Source: an uncultured Planctomycetaceae bacterium (GTDB taxonomy: Bacteria; Planctomycetota; Planctomycetia; Pirellulales; Pirellulaceae). From it: a stretch of 6,206 bases of DNA. A program made the translations under genes and the position numbers. The notes beneath the pieces were generated by a model, which was given only the letters and a program-made list of their open reading frames with translations, made no database searches and had not been told where the DNA came from. The stretch lies in assembly GCA_937967755.1 (NCBI GenBank), contig CALBTA010000656.1, positions 1 through 6,206 on the forward strand, given 5' to 3'. Below are positions 1 to 5,699 of the stretch, one piece after another (within the stretch, counting starts at the first letter, position 1; the number at the start of each line of letters is the position of its first letter).

Positions 1-66
1 GGTCCCGCTTCGCTCACTATACCAGCGCTCGCCGTTGCAGCAATCAAGTCGAATGTTCCAGCGACA

Positions 67-98
67 GGCGACTCCCGGCGATACGGGTTCAAGTCGCC
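67..98 (+). other. Composite stem-loop upstream of rpsD
   Basis: An outer 7-bp stem (GGCGACT at 67-73 with AGTCGCC at 92-98) encloses a directly stacked 4-bp stem (CCCG 74-77 with CGGG 84-87) around the loop GCGATA. The only interruption is a one-sided TTCA bulge at 88-91. Eleven perfect pairs in 32 nt are unlikely to be trivial. No T-tract follows, so it is not a classical intrinsic terminator. It could be the 3' end of an upstream transcription unit or RNA, or part of a long rpsD leader if transcription starts left of it. Its role is unknown. Confidence 0.4.
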
Positions 99-123
99 CC
101 TTGAGACCGCTTCCATTCCCCCC

Positions 124-152
124 TTGCCGAATTTGGGCGGAATTGCGACAAT
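124..152 (+). promoter_or_regulatory. Candidate sigma-70-type promoter for rpsD
   Basis: TTGCCG (124-129) and GACAAT (147-152) are separated by 17 nt, and each matches four of six positions of the bacterial housekeeping -35 and -10 consensus. Transcription would begin near 159, giving a leader of about 57 nt before the rpsD ATG. This is a sequence match only. The left part of the upstream region is also cut by the window edge, so rpsD could instead belong to an operon that starts outside. Confidence 0.3.
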
Positions 153-203
153 GCTCGGTTTTCCTGCACGTTGTTGTCGCCGGCCGAAGAGCCAAAATCA
201 AAC

Positions 204-209
204 AAGGGA
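204..209 (+). promoter_or_regulatory. Shine-Dalgarno site deciding the rpsD start
   Basis: AAGGGA lies 6 nt before the ATG at 216. It is the clearest Shine-Dalgarno sequence in the window and favours 216 over the upstream in-frame ATG at 171. Confidence 0.7.
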
Positions 210-215
210 ACATCA

Positions 216-824
216 ATGGCCCGCTATAACGGACCAAAAGCACGCATCAATCGCCGTCTGGGCAGCATGGTTTACGAAAGCCGCGGGGCGATCCGCGCTT
301 CCGAACGCCGTGAACAGGCCCCCGGCATGCACACCCGCGGCCGCCGCCCCTCGAACTACGGCATGGCCCTGCGTGAGAAGCAGAAAATCAAGCACTATTA
401 CGGCATTCTGGAAAAGCAGTTGCGACGCTACTTCACCAAGGCCGCCCACATGAAGGGCAACACGGGTGAACAGTTGCTGCTGATTTGCGAACGCCGGCTC
501 GACAATGTTGTCCGCCGTGCGGGGTACACGACCACCCGCCCGCAAGCCCGCCAAGGGGTTGTCCATGGGCATTTTCGCGTCAACGGCGTGAAGGTGACCA
601 AGCCTTCCTTCCAGGTTCGCCCCGGCGATGTGATTACCGTTCGCGGCCGCGAAAGCGTGCAAACGCTGTATCGCAGCATCACTTCCGAAAATGCCCCGGA
701 ACCGCCCCAGTGGCTGACTTTCGACGCATCGACACTGAGCACCACCGTCGCCGGCATGCCCGGCCCGGAAGACATCAGCCTGCCGGTCGATGCGAACACG
801 GTCGTCGAATTCCTGTCGCGGTAA
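216..824 (+). CDS. rpsD: 30S ribosomal protein S4
   Basis: This is a 202-residue primary rRNA-binding protein of the small subunit, which nucleates 16S 5'-domain assembly and helps form the mRNA entry site. The length is normal for bacterial S4 (about 200-210). The N-terminal arm starts MARYNGPKARINRR. The S4 RNA-binding domain spans about 92-155 and carries RRLDNVVRRAG, then QARQGVVHGHFRVNG, then the QVRPGDVITVRGRE turn. The C-terminus (WLTFDAS... VVEFLSR) matches the family pattern. The only cysteine is C91, so this is the zinc-independent form. An in-frame ATG at 171 would add 15 residues, but the ATG at 216 gives the conserved MARY start and has an AAGGGA Shine-Dalgarno at 204-209, 6 nt away. 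The gene stands alone here, outside the S13-S11-S4-alpha operon seen in many bacteria, with its own terminator. Identification is secure. Confidence 0.97.
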   Translation: MARYNGPKARINRRLGSMVYESRGAIRASERREQAPGMHTRGRRPSNYGMALREKQKIKHYYGILEKQLRRYFTKAAHMKGNTGEQLLLICERRLDNVVRRAGYTTTRPQARQGVVHGHFRVNGVKVTKPSFQVRPGDVITVRGRESVQTLYRSITSENAPEPPQWLTFDASTLSTTVAGMPGPEDISLPVDANTVVEFLSR

Positions 825-852
825 GCGGCCCGAAACAATCCAATCGGTATCT

Positions 853-885
853 AAGGCGGACCACTGTGTCCGCCTTTTCGTTTTT
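853..885 (+). terminator. Intrinsic terminator after rpsD
   Basis: There is a perfect 9-bp stem, AAGGCGGAC (853-861) with GTCCGCCTT (868-876), a 6-nt loop CACTGT, and a T-rich tail (TTTTCGTTTTT, 875-885). It begins 28 nt after the rpsD stop codon. This is a textbook Rho-independent terminator and separates rpsD transcription from lpdA. Confidence 0.88.
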
Positions 886-907
886 GTGAAGGAACCGCCA
901 GCGCCCC

Positions 908-936
908 GGTTACGATTCCCGCCAAATCGCTAGAAT
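908..936 (+). promoter_or_regulatory. Candidate promoter for lpdA and possibly the downstream operon
   Basis: A TAGAAT -10 hexamer (931-936, five of six matches to TATAAT) lies 17 nt downstream of GGTTAC (908-913), a poor match to the -35 consensus. The predicted start near 943 leaves a leader of roughly 74 nt before the ATG at 1017. The placement just after the rpsD terminator supports it. The same 8-mer TAGAATCA occurs at the kinase promoter (5685), also 17 nt after a GGTT-type box. Confidence 0.5.
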
Positions 937-1016
937 CAACGGCGGCAAGCGGCAGTTCGCCTTTTCGAGATAACTACAAAGCCTGCGGAATGAAAGTCCG
1001 CCCTAAGAGAGTTGAT

Positions 1017-2453
1017 ATGACGGAAGCAACGCATTCTCAAGTGGTTGTGCTTGGCGGTGGGCCGGGCGGATACGCGGCGGCCTTTCTAGCGGCCGATGAA
1101 GGGATGGAAGTCACGCTGGTCGAAGCCGAAACTCGGCTGGGCGGCACTTGCCTGTTGCGTGGCTGCATTCCTTCGAAGGCCCTGCTGCATGTCGCCCGCG
1201 TCATCAGCGAAGTGGACGAACTGCGCAGCGACTGGGGCGTGGAATATCCGCAGCCAACCATCAACGTCGATGCTGTTCGCGCCCGGAAAGAGAAAGTCAT
1301 CGAAACCCTCTCCGGCGGCCTGAAGCAGTTGGCCAAACGCCGTAAGGTTCGCCACATCACCGCTCGCGGCACGTTTGAGAATTCCACCACGCTGAACTTG
1401 GAAGGCGATCACGAATCGATACCTGAAGGGGGCAAGTTGACCTTCGACCACTGCATTCTGGCGACCGGCAGCGTGCCCGCGATGCCGCCGATGTTCCGCC
1501 TGGATACCGACCGTGTGATGGATTCCACCGGCGCGCTCGCCCTGGCCGATCTGCCCGAAACGATGCTCGTCATCGGTGGCGGCTACATCGGCCTGGAGAT
1601 GGGAACGGTCTACGCGAATCTGGGCACGAAAGTCAGCGTCGTCGAGTTGACCGACGGACTGTTGCCGGGCGCTGACCGCGATCTGGTCAAGCCGCTCCAC
1701 AAGCGACTGGAAGAGCTTTTCGAGGGCCGCATCTTCCTGAACACCAAGGTCGGATCGCTGGGCGACCGCAATGACAAGGTCGAAGCCGCCTTCGAAGGAC
1801 CCGGCAAGTTCGGCACCGAACAGTACGATCGCGTGCTGGTTTCCATTGGCCGCCGCCCGGTTACCAATGACATTGGCCTGGAAAATACGCAGGTGAAACT
1901 GGACAAACGGGGCTTCGTGGTTTGCAACTCGCAACAGCGGACCGACGACCCGCACATCCTCGCCATCGGCGACGGCGCCGGCGAACCGATGCTCGTTCAC
2001 AAAGCCACACACGAAGGCCGCGTCGCTGCGGAGGCGTTGCTCGACAAACCTGTCGAATTCGCACCGCGCGCGATTCCAGCGGTTGTGTTTACCGATCCTG
2101 AAATCGCTTGGGCGGGACTCTCCGAAGCTGATGCGAAGCGCGATGGGATCGATCATGAGATCGCCCTTTATCCCTGGGCCGCCAGCGGACGGGCGCAAGC
2201 GCTCGGTCGAACGGAAGGCCTGACGAAGTGGGTGATTGAGCCGGAAACATCACGCGTGCTCGGTTGCGGCATGGTCGGTCCCGGCGCCGGCGAACTGATC
2301 GCCGAAGCGGCACTGGCGATCGAGATGGGCTGCGAAGTTCGCGACATCACCGATACGATTCATGCCCACCCGACGCTCAGCGAAACCCTGATGAACGCCG
2401 GTGAAGTCTACTTCGGCACTGCCACCGAAATCTACAAGCCGAAGCGAAAGTAA
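1017..2453 (+). CDS. lpdA: Dihydrolipoyl dehydrogenase (E3)
   Basis: This 478-residue cytoplasmic flavoprotein reoxidises dihydrolipoamide on the E2 subunits of pyruvate or 2-oxoglutarate dehydrogenase, or on the glycine cleavage H protein, and passes electrons to NAD+. It has an FAD dinucleotide fold with GGGPGG at 13-18 and a redox-active disulfide C45/C50 in GGTCLLRGCIPSK. The NAD+ fold has GGGYIGLE at 187-194, the second FAD contact is AIGDG near 316-320, and the dimerisation domain ends with the catalytic HPTLSE (H451, E456). The length is normal for the family. An in-frame ATG at 990 would add nine residues (KVRPKRVD-type, not family-like). I chose 1017 because MTEATHSQ leads directly into the first FAD strand and AAGAGAG (1005-1011) offers a modest ribosome site. 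LLR replaces the common NVG between the two cysteines, which does not affect the disulfide. No E1 or E2 gene is in view. The methyltransferase follows after 44 nt with no terminator. Confidence 0.95.
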   Translation: MTEATHSQVVVLGGGPGGYAAAFLAADEGMEVTLVEAETRLGGTCLLRGCIPSKALLHVARVISEVDELRSDWGVEYPQPTINVDAVRARKEKVIETLSGGLKQLAKRRKVRHITARGTFENSTTLNLEGDHESIPEGGKLTFDHCILATGSVPAMPPMFRLDTDRVMDSTGALALADLPETMLVIGGGYIGLEMGTVYANLGTKVSVVELTDGLLPGADRDLVKPLHKRLEELFEGRIFLNTKVGSLGDRNDKVEAAFEGPGKFGTEQYDRVLVSIGRRPVTNDIGLENTQVKLDKRGFVVCNSQQRTDDPHILAIGDGAGEPMLVHKATHEGRVAAEALLDKPVEFAPRAIPAVVFTDPEIAWAGLSEADAKRDGIDHEIALYPWAASGRAQALGRTEGLTKWVIEPETSRVLGCGMVGPGAGELIAEAALAIEMGCEVRDITDTIHAHPTLSETLMNAGEVYFGTATEIYKPKRK

Positions 2454-2497
2454 GGTGGTCAACGTCCGCCAACGTAGCACAGGCAGCGGGAAAACTT

Positions 2498-3238
2498 ATG
2501 GCATTACTTCCCAACGTCGCGCGGCGTCGCCGGCAGCCTGAGCTCATGGACGAGCCCGGTTTGGCCGCCGACCAGCATCGCGCGGCCTTGGCTGGGTTGC
2601 GGCGAATCAACCGGGTTAGCCGCAGCGCGAGCGTCTTGGGGCAGGCTATCCGGCGTTTCGCCCAACGGGAAAAACGCGAATCGCTTACCGTACTCGACGT
2701 CGCTTCCGGCGGCGGCGATGTAACCATTTCGCTCGAGCACTGGGCTCGCCGACGTGGCTTACCCCTCGACATCACCGGCGTGGATATTAGTCCGACCGCC
2801 ATCGAGCATGCCCAGCGTATGGCCGATTCAGCCGGCTGCACCGCGAAGTTTCGCCGGCTCGACGTGCTCAACGAACCCTTTCCCGGCCGCTACGATGTGG
2901 TGATTAGCTCACTATTCCTCCGCCATCTCGACCCGCCGGAAGTGAAAATTCTCTTGGAAAAGATGGCGTCCGCGGCGGGGCATCTGGTTTTGGTCAGCGA
3001 TTTGCGGCGAAGCACCGCCGGTTGGCTGCTGGCGCAACTTGCCTGCCGGTCGCTGTCCCGCTCGCATGTGGTGCATGTCGATGGCCCACGGTCGGTCGAA
3101 GGGGCGTTCACCATTGCGGAGATGGCGTCTCTTTGCCGCGAAGCAAACCTGACCGACTGCGAAATTCGCCGCTGTTGGCCCTGCCGGTTCCTGCTGCAGT
3201 ATGAAAAAACGGCCCCTCACCCAAGGCCTTCGCCGTGA
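2498..3238 (+). CDS. Class I SAM-dependent methyltransferase of a type III PKS operon
   Basis: This 246-residue protein is probably a cytosolic small-molecule methyltransferase. The Rossmann core shows motif I VLDVASGGGD at about 65-74, the acidic motif II residue in GVDISP (D96) that should bind the SAM ribose, and a motif IV-like YDVVISSLFLRHL followed by LVLVSDLRRS. The N-terminal segment (RRQPELMDEPGL... ALAGLRRINRVSRS, about 11-43) looks like a conserved substrate-side helix region rather than noise, which supports the ATG at 2498. No good Shine-Dalgarno is visible (only GCGGGAAAA). Its stop codon overlaps the GTG start of the flavoprotein. Together with the PKS two genes on, it resembles the methyltransferase partner of alkylresorcinol clusters such as srsB by role, so the substrate is probably the PKS product. 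O- versus C-methylation cannot be decided. A UbiE/MenG-like quinone methyltransferase role is the alternative. Confidence 0.85.
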   Translation: MALLPNVARRRRQPELMDEPGLAADQHRAALAGLRRINRVSRSASVLGQAIRRFAQREKRESLTVLDVASGGGDVTISLEHWARRRGLPLDITGVDISPTAIEHAQRMADSAGCTAKFRRLDVLNEPFPGRYDVVISSLFLRHLDPPEVKILLEKMASAAGHLVLVSDLRRSTAGWLLAQLACRSLSRSHVVHVDGPRSVEGAFTIAEMASLCREANLTDCEIRRCWPCRFLLQYEKTAPHPRPSP

Positions 3239-4428
3239 TCCATTTCGATGCCATCGTGATCGGCGCCGGACCTGCTGGAGCGACTGCCGCGTTGCTCTTG
3301 GCCCGCGCGGGATGGGATGTCGCGGTCGTCGAACGGCAGGCGTTTCCGCGCGGAAAGGTTTGCGGCGAGTACCTTTCGGTCACAAACTGGCCCTTGTTCG
3401 AGCGGGCGGGCATCGCCGATACGCTGAGGCAGCATGCCGGACCGCCGGTGCGAGAAGTCGCACTGATCGCCGACGGTGCTCACATCGTCAAGGCGTTGCC
3501 GCAAGTCAGGTCGCTGCATGTCCTGGCGGGCTGTGCCATTCCACGTGAGCATCTGGATACCCTGCTCTTGCACGCGGCCCGTGAAGCTGGCGCCAACATC
3601 TGGCAACCTTGCAAGGCTGTCGATTTGGTTAGCACCCCGCACGGATTTCAGGTAAAAGCTGTTGCCGGAAACGACAACACATCTCTGCAATTACACGCCC
3701 CTGTGGTCATCGCCGCTCACGGTTCCTGGCAGCCGGGCGGGCTTCCCACGCAGCCGTCCCACGCCCCGCCGAGGGCGGGTGATCTGTTCGGATTCAAGAC
3801 CTATTTTCAGGGCGCAGCGCTACCGCCGGCGCGGATGCCGCTCATTTGCTTCGCGGACGGGTACGGCGGCATGGTCCATTGCCAGGGTGAGCGGGTCAGC
3901 TTTTCCGGTTGCGTGCGCTGGCAACGCTTGCGCGAGTTACAGCAGGAAAACTCAGAGGCAGCCGGCGATGCGGTTCTCGCTCACGTTCTGAAAACCTGTC
4001 CACCACTGCGGGAAGTGATCGACCCTGTCCACGCGACCGATCGCTGGCGCTCCAGCGGGCCGCTTCAGCCCGGCATCCGTCGCGCCTATCAAAAGGGCGT
4101 GTTCGTTGCCGGCAACGCCGCGGGCGAGGCTCACCCGGTGGTCGCTGAGGGCATCAGCATGGCGATGCAGGCGGCGGAACTGCTGGTGGAAGAACTCACC
4201 CCGCAGCGCGGGAAACTTCACCAATTGGAAGTGCGTGACGCGATCGGCGCGAGCTATCAGCGGCGTTGGCGAAAGGCGTTCACCACGCGAATTCGCGCCG
4301 CGGCGACCATCGCCCATTGGGCCATGCGCCCCACGGCCGTTCGTGCAACGTTGCCGCTGTTGAAAGTGATGCCGGCCGCCCTGAGTTGGGGCGCGCGGCT
4401 TTCCGGCAAAGTGAAACTTGTCCATTGA
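3235..4428 (+). CDS. FAD-dependent oxidoreductase (geranylgeranyl reductase / UbiH-like superfamily)
   Basis: This 397-residue flavoprotein begins with a GTG at 3235 that shares GTGA with the methyltransferase stop, which implies coupled translation. The N-terminal FAD fold has GAGPAG at 10-15, and E33 ends strand 2 (VVERQAFPRGK) to bind the ribose. PRGKVCGEYLS at 38-48 is the signature after the first fold in the geranylgeranyl-reductase type group. The C-terminal flavin site reads GNAAGEAHPVVAEGIS from 293, with N294 where the superfamily usually has Asp (GDAAG). The last 60 residues are basic and partly hydrophobic, possibly a surface for lipid substrates; no signal peptide is seen. The expected chemistry is hydroxylation of an aromatic ring, as SrsC does to alkylresorcinols, or reduction of a double bond. 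The operon favours action on the PKS product. The family call is firm and the reaction is inferred. Confidence 0.88.
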   Translation: MIHFDAIVIGAGPAGATAALLLARAGWDVAVVERQAFPRGKVCGEYLSVTNWPLFERAGIADTLRQHAGPPVREVALIADGAHIVKALPQVRSLHVLAGCAIPREHLDTLLLHAAREAGANIWQPCKAVDLVSTPHGFQVKAVAGNDNTSLQLHAPVVIAAHGSWQPGGLPTQPSHAPPRAGDLFGFKTYFQGAALPPARMPLICFADGYGGMVHCQGERVSFSGCVRWQRLRELQQENSEAAGDAVLAHVLKTCPPLREVIDPVHATDRWRSSGPLQPGIRRAYQKGVFVAGNAAGEAHPVVAEGISMAMQAAELLVEELTPQRGKLHQLEVRDAIGASYQRRWRKAFTTRIRAAATIAHWAMRPTAVRATLPLLKVMPAALSWGARLSGKVKLVH

Positions 4429-4458
4429 ATTCGAGCACGAACCACCAAGCGAGCACGC

Positions 4459-5568
4459 ATGCCGTTTTCGATCCTGGGCCTGAACACCGCGTTGCCCGCG
4501 CACTCGATGAGCCAGCAGGAAGCGACATCGCTGGCAGTCCAAACCAGCGGAGCCGATGGAAGGCGCGCTGCGGTGCTCGGCAAGCTGTTCCGGCGGACCG
4601 GCGTGAAGAATCGCCAAACCGCCGTGCCCCATCGCACCGCGCTGGAGTGGCTCTCCATGTCGCACGGTAGCTCACCTTCGGATGGAACCGGTTCAAGCTC
4701 CGGCCCCACCACCGGCGAGCGGATGCATCTCTATCGGGAACTCGCAGCCCCACTGGCCGAGCAGGCTGCCGCCGGCGCGATCGCTTCGGCTAACATCGAT
4801 CCCAGCGAAGTCTCCCACCTGATCACCGTCTCCTGTACCGGTTTCGCCGCGCCTGGGGTGGACGTGCAACTCATTCGGCGGCTGGGTCTGCCCTATCAAA
4901 CGCAGCGGGTGAATATTGGGTTCATGGGTTGCCATGGCGCGGTCAACGGCCTGGCCGTGGCCCGCGCGATCGGCAACGCCGATGAGAACGCCTGCGTCTT
5001 GCTGTGCGCGGTCGAACTGTGCAGCCTGCATTACTCCCTTTCCTGGGGGCCGGAGCGGGCGGTGGGAAATGCGTTGTTCTCTGACGGGGCCGCGGCGATT
5101 GTTGGCCGGCAAATAGATCCGTCCGGAGGTCTGTGGAAGGTCCGCGGGACCGGCAGTTGCCTGCTGCCCGATTCGCTCGACGCGATGACCTGGCAGGTCG
5201 GCGATCACGGCTTCGAGATGTCGCTGTCGCCGCGAATTCCCGAATTGATCGGCCAGCATCTGCGACCCTGGCTGACGCAATGGTTGGCCACCTTCGATCT
5301 AACCATCGAGCAGGTCCGCCACTGGGCCGTTCATCCCGGCGGCCCGCGGGTGCTGACCGCGGTTGAAGAAACGTTGCAGCTTCCCCCGGAAGCGACTTCG
5401 GCATCGCGGGAAATCCTCGCCCAGTGCGGAAACATGTCCTCGCCGACGGTGCTGTTTATTCTGGAGCGCCTCACGCGAGGGTTGGAAGCGAACAATTCCT
5501 CCCGCGGCCCCTGCGTCATCCTCGGCTTCGGCCCCGGCATGGTCGCCGAAGCAGCGCTGTTGGGGTGA
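4459..5568 (+). CDS. Type III polyketide synthase (chalcone/stilbene synthase family)
   Basis: This 369-residue homodimeric thiolase-fold enzyme condenses an acyl-CoA starter with malonyl-CoA units on one active-site cysteine. The full triad is present: C158 in GFMGCHGAVNG, H292 in WAVHPGGPRVL and N325 in CGNMSSPTVLFIL. F207 (LFSDGAAA) and F252 (FEMSLSPRIPELI) sit where chalcone synthase has its gatekeeper phenylalanines, and GFGPG at 356-360 is the family's C-terminal signature. GPTTGERMHLY near 82-92 is conserved too, preceded by a Ser/Gly-rich stretch at 69-82. The length is normal (350-400). The start at 4459 gives a proper first strand (FSILGLNTALP), but no Shine-Dalgarno is evident. It lies 30 nt after the flavoprotein gene and is the last gene of the set. 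The likely product is an alkylresorcinol or alkylpyrone from a fatty acyl starter; chain length and cyclisation mode cannot be read from motifs. Confidence 0.94.
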   Translation: MPFSILGLNTALPAHSMSQQEATSLAVQTSGADGRRAAVLGKLFRRTGVKNRQTAVPHRTALEWLSMSHGSSPSDGTGSSSGPTTGERMHLYRELAAPLAEQAAAGAIASANIDPSEVSHLITVSCTGFAAPGVDVQLIRRLGLPYQTQRVNIGFMGCHGAVNGLAVARAIGNADENACVLLCAVELCSLHYSLSWGPERAVGNALFSDGAAAIVGRQIDPSGGLWKVRGTGSCLLPDSLDAMTWQVGDHGFEMSLSPRIPELIGQHLRPWLTQWLATFDLTIEQVRHWAVHPGGPRVLTAVEETLQLPPEATSASREILAQCGNMSSPTVLFILERLTRGLEANNSSRGPCVILGFGPGMVAEAALLG

Positions 5569-5661
5569 GCGGACATGGGCACGCCCGCCCGGCAGCGACA
5601 AGCGAAAGCGGAAGCCCTCAGCGAATCTTGATTTTCACGCGTTCCACTCCGCGGCAAATCG

Positions 5662-5690
5662 GGTTCCGCTGCCCCCGCTCGTGGTAGAAT
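5662..5690 (+). promoter_or_regulatory. Candidate promoter of the kinase gene, nearly leaderless
   Basis: TAGAAT (5685-5690) lies 17 nt after GGTTCC (5662-5667), the same layout as at 908-936. A start 6-8 nt after the -10 box would fall at about 5697-5699, leaving 0-3 nt before the ATG at 5700. No Shine-Dalgarno is visible between the box and the ATG. The remaining intergenic sequence (5569-5661) shows no convincing terminator for the PKS operon. Confidence 0.5.
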
Positions 5691-5699
5691 CAGCAGCCT

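Noticed and set aside
80..115. tRNA-like T-loop GGGTTCAAGTC
   Set aside because: The bases around TTCAAGT do not form the 5-bp T stem, no matching acceptor stem or CCA exists, and the bases are better explained by the 67-98 hairpin.
124..453. Plus-strand open frame (109 codons, open back to base 1) overlapping rpsD
   Set aside because: Its second half is an out-of-frame reading of S4. The translation is Ala/Pro/Arg-rich with no family resemblance and no ribosome site.
941..975. Weak GGCG/CGCC hairpin with a short T run after the lpdA promoter, as a possible attenuator
   Set aside because: Only 4 bp of stem with a long loop and four Ts; too weak to claim.
990..1016. Upstream ATG as the lpdA start
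   Set aside because: It adds nine non-family residues, sits in a hairpin loop and lacks a good ribosome site, while the ATG at 1017 has AAGAGAG in range.
1086..2198. Long minus-strand open frame of 370 codons opposite lpdA
   Set aside because: It mirrors a highly conserved plus-strand enzyme. The antisense product has no recognisable motif, and GC-rich codon use commonly keeps the opposite frame open.
3952..4665. Minus-strand open frame of 237 codons over the flavoprotein/PKS junction
   Set aside because: No recognisable domain, and it overlaps two well-supported genes on the other strand.
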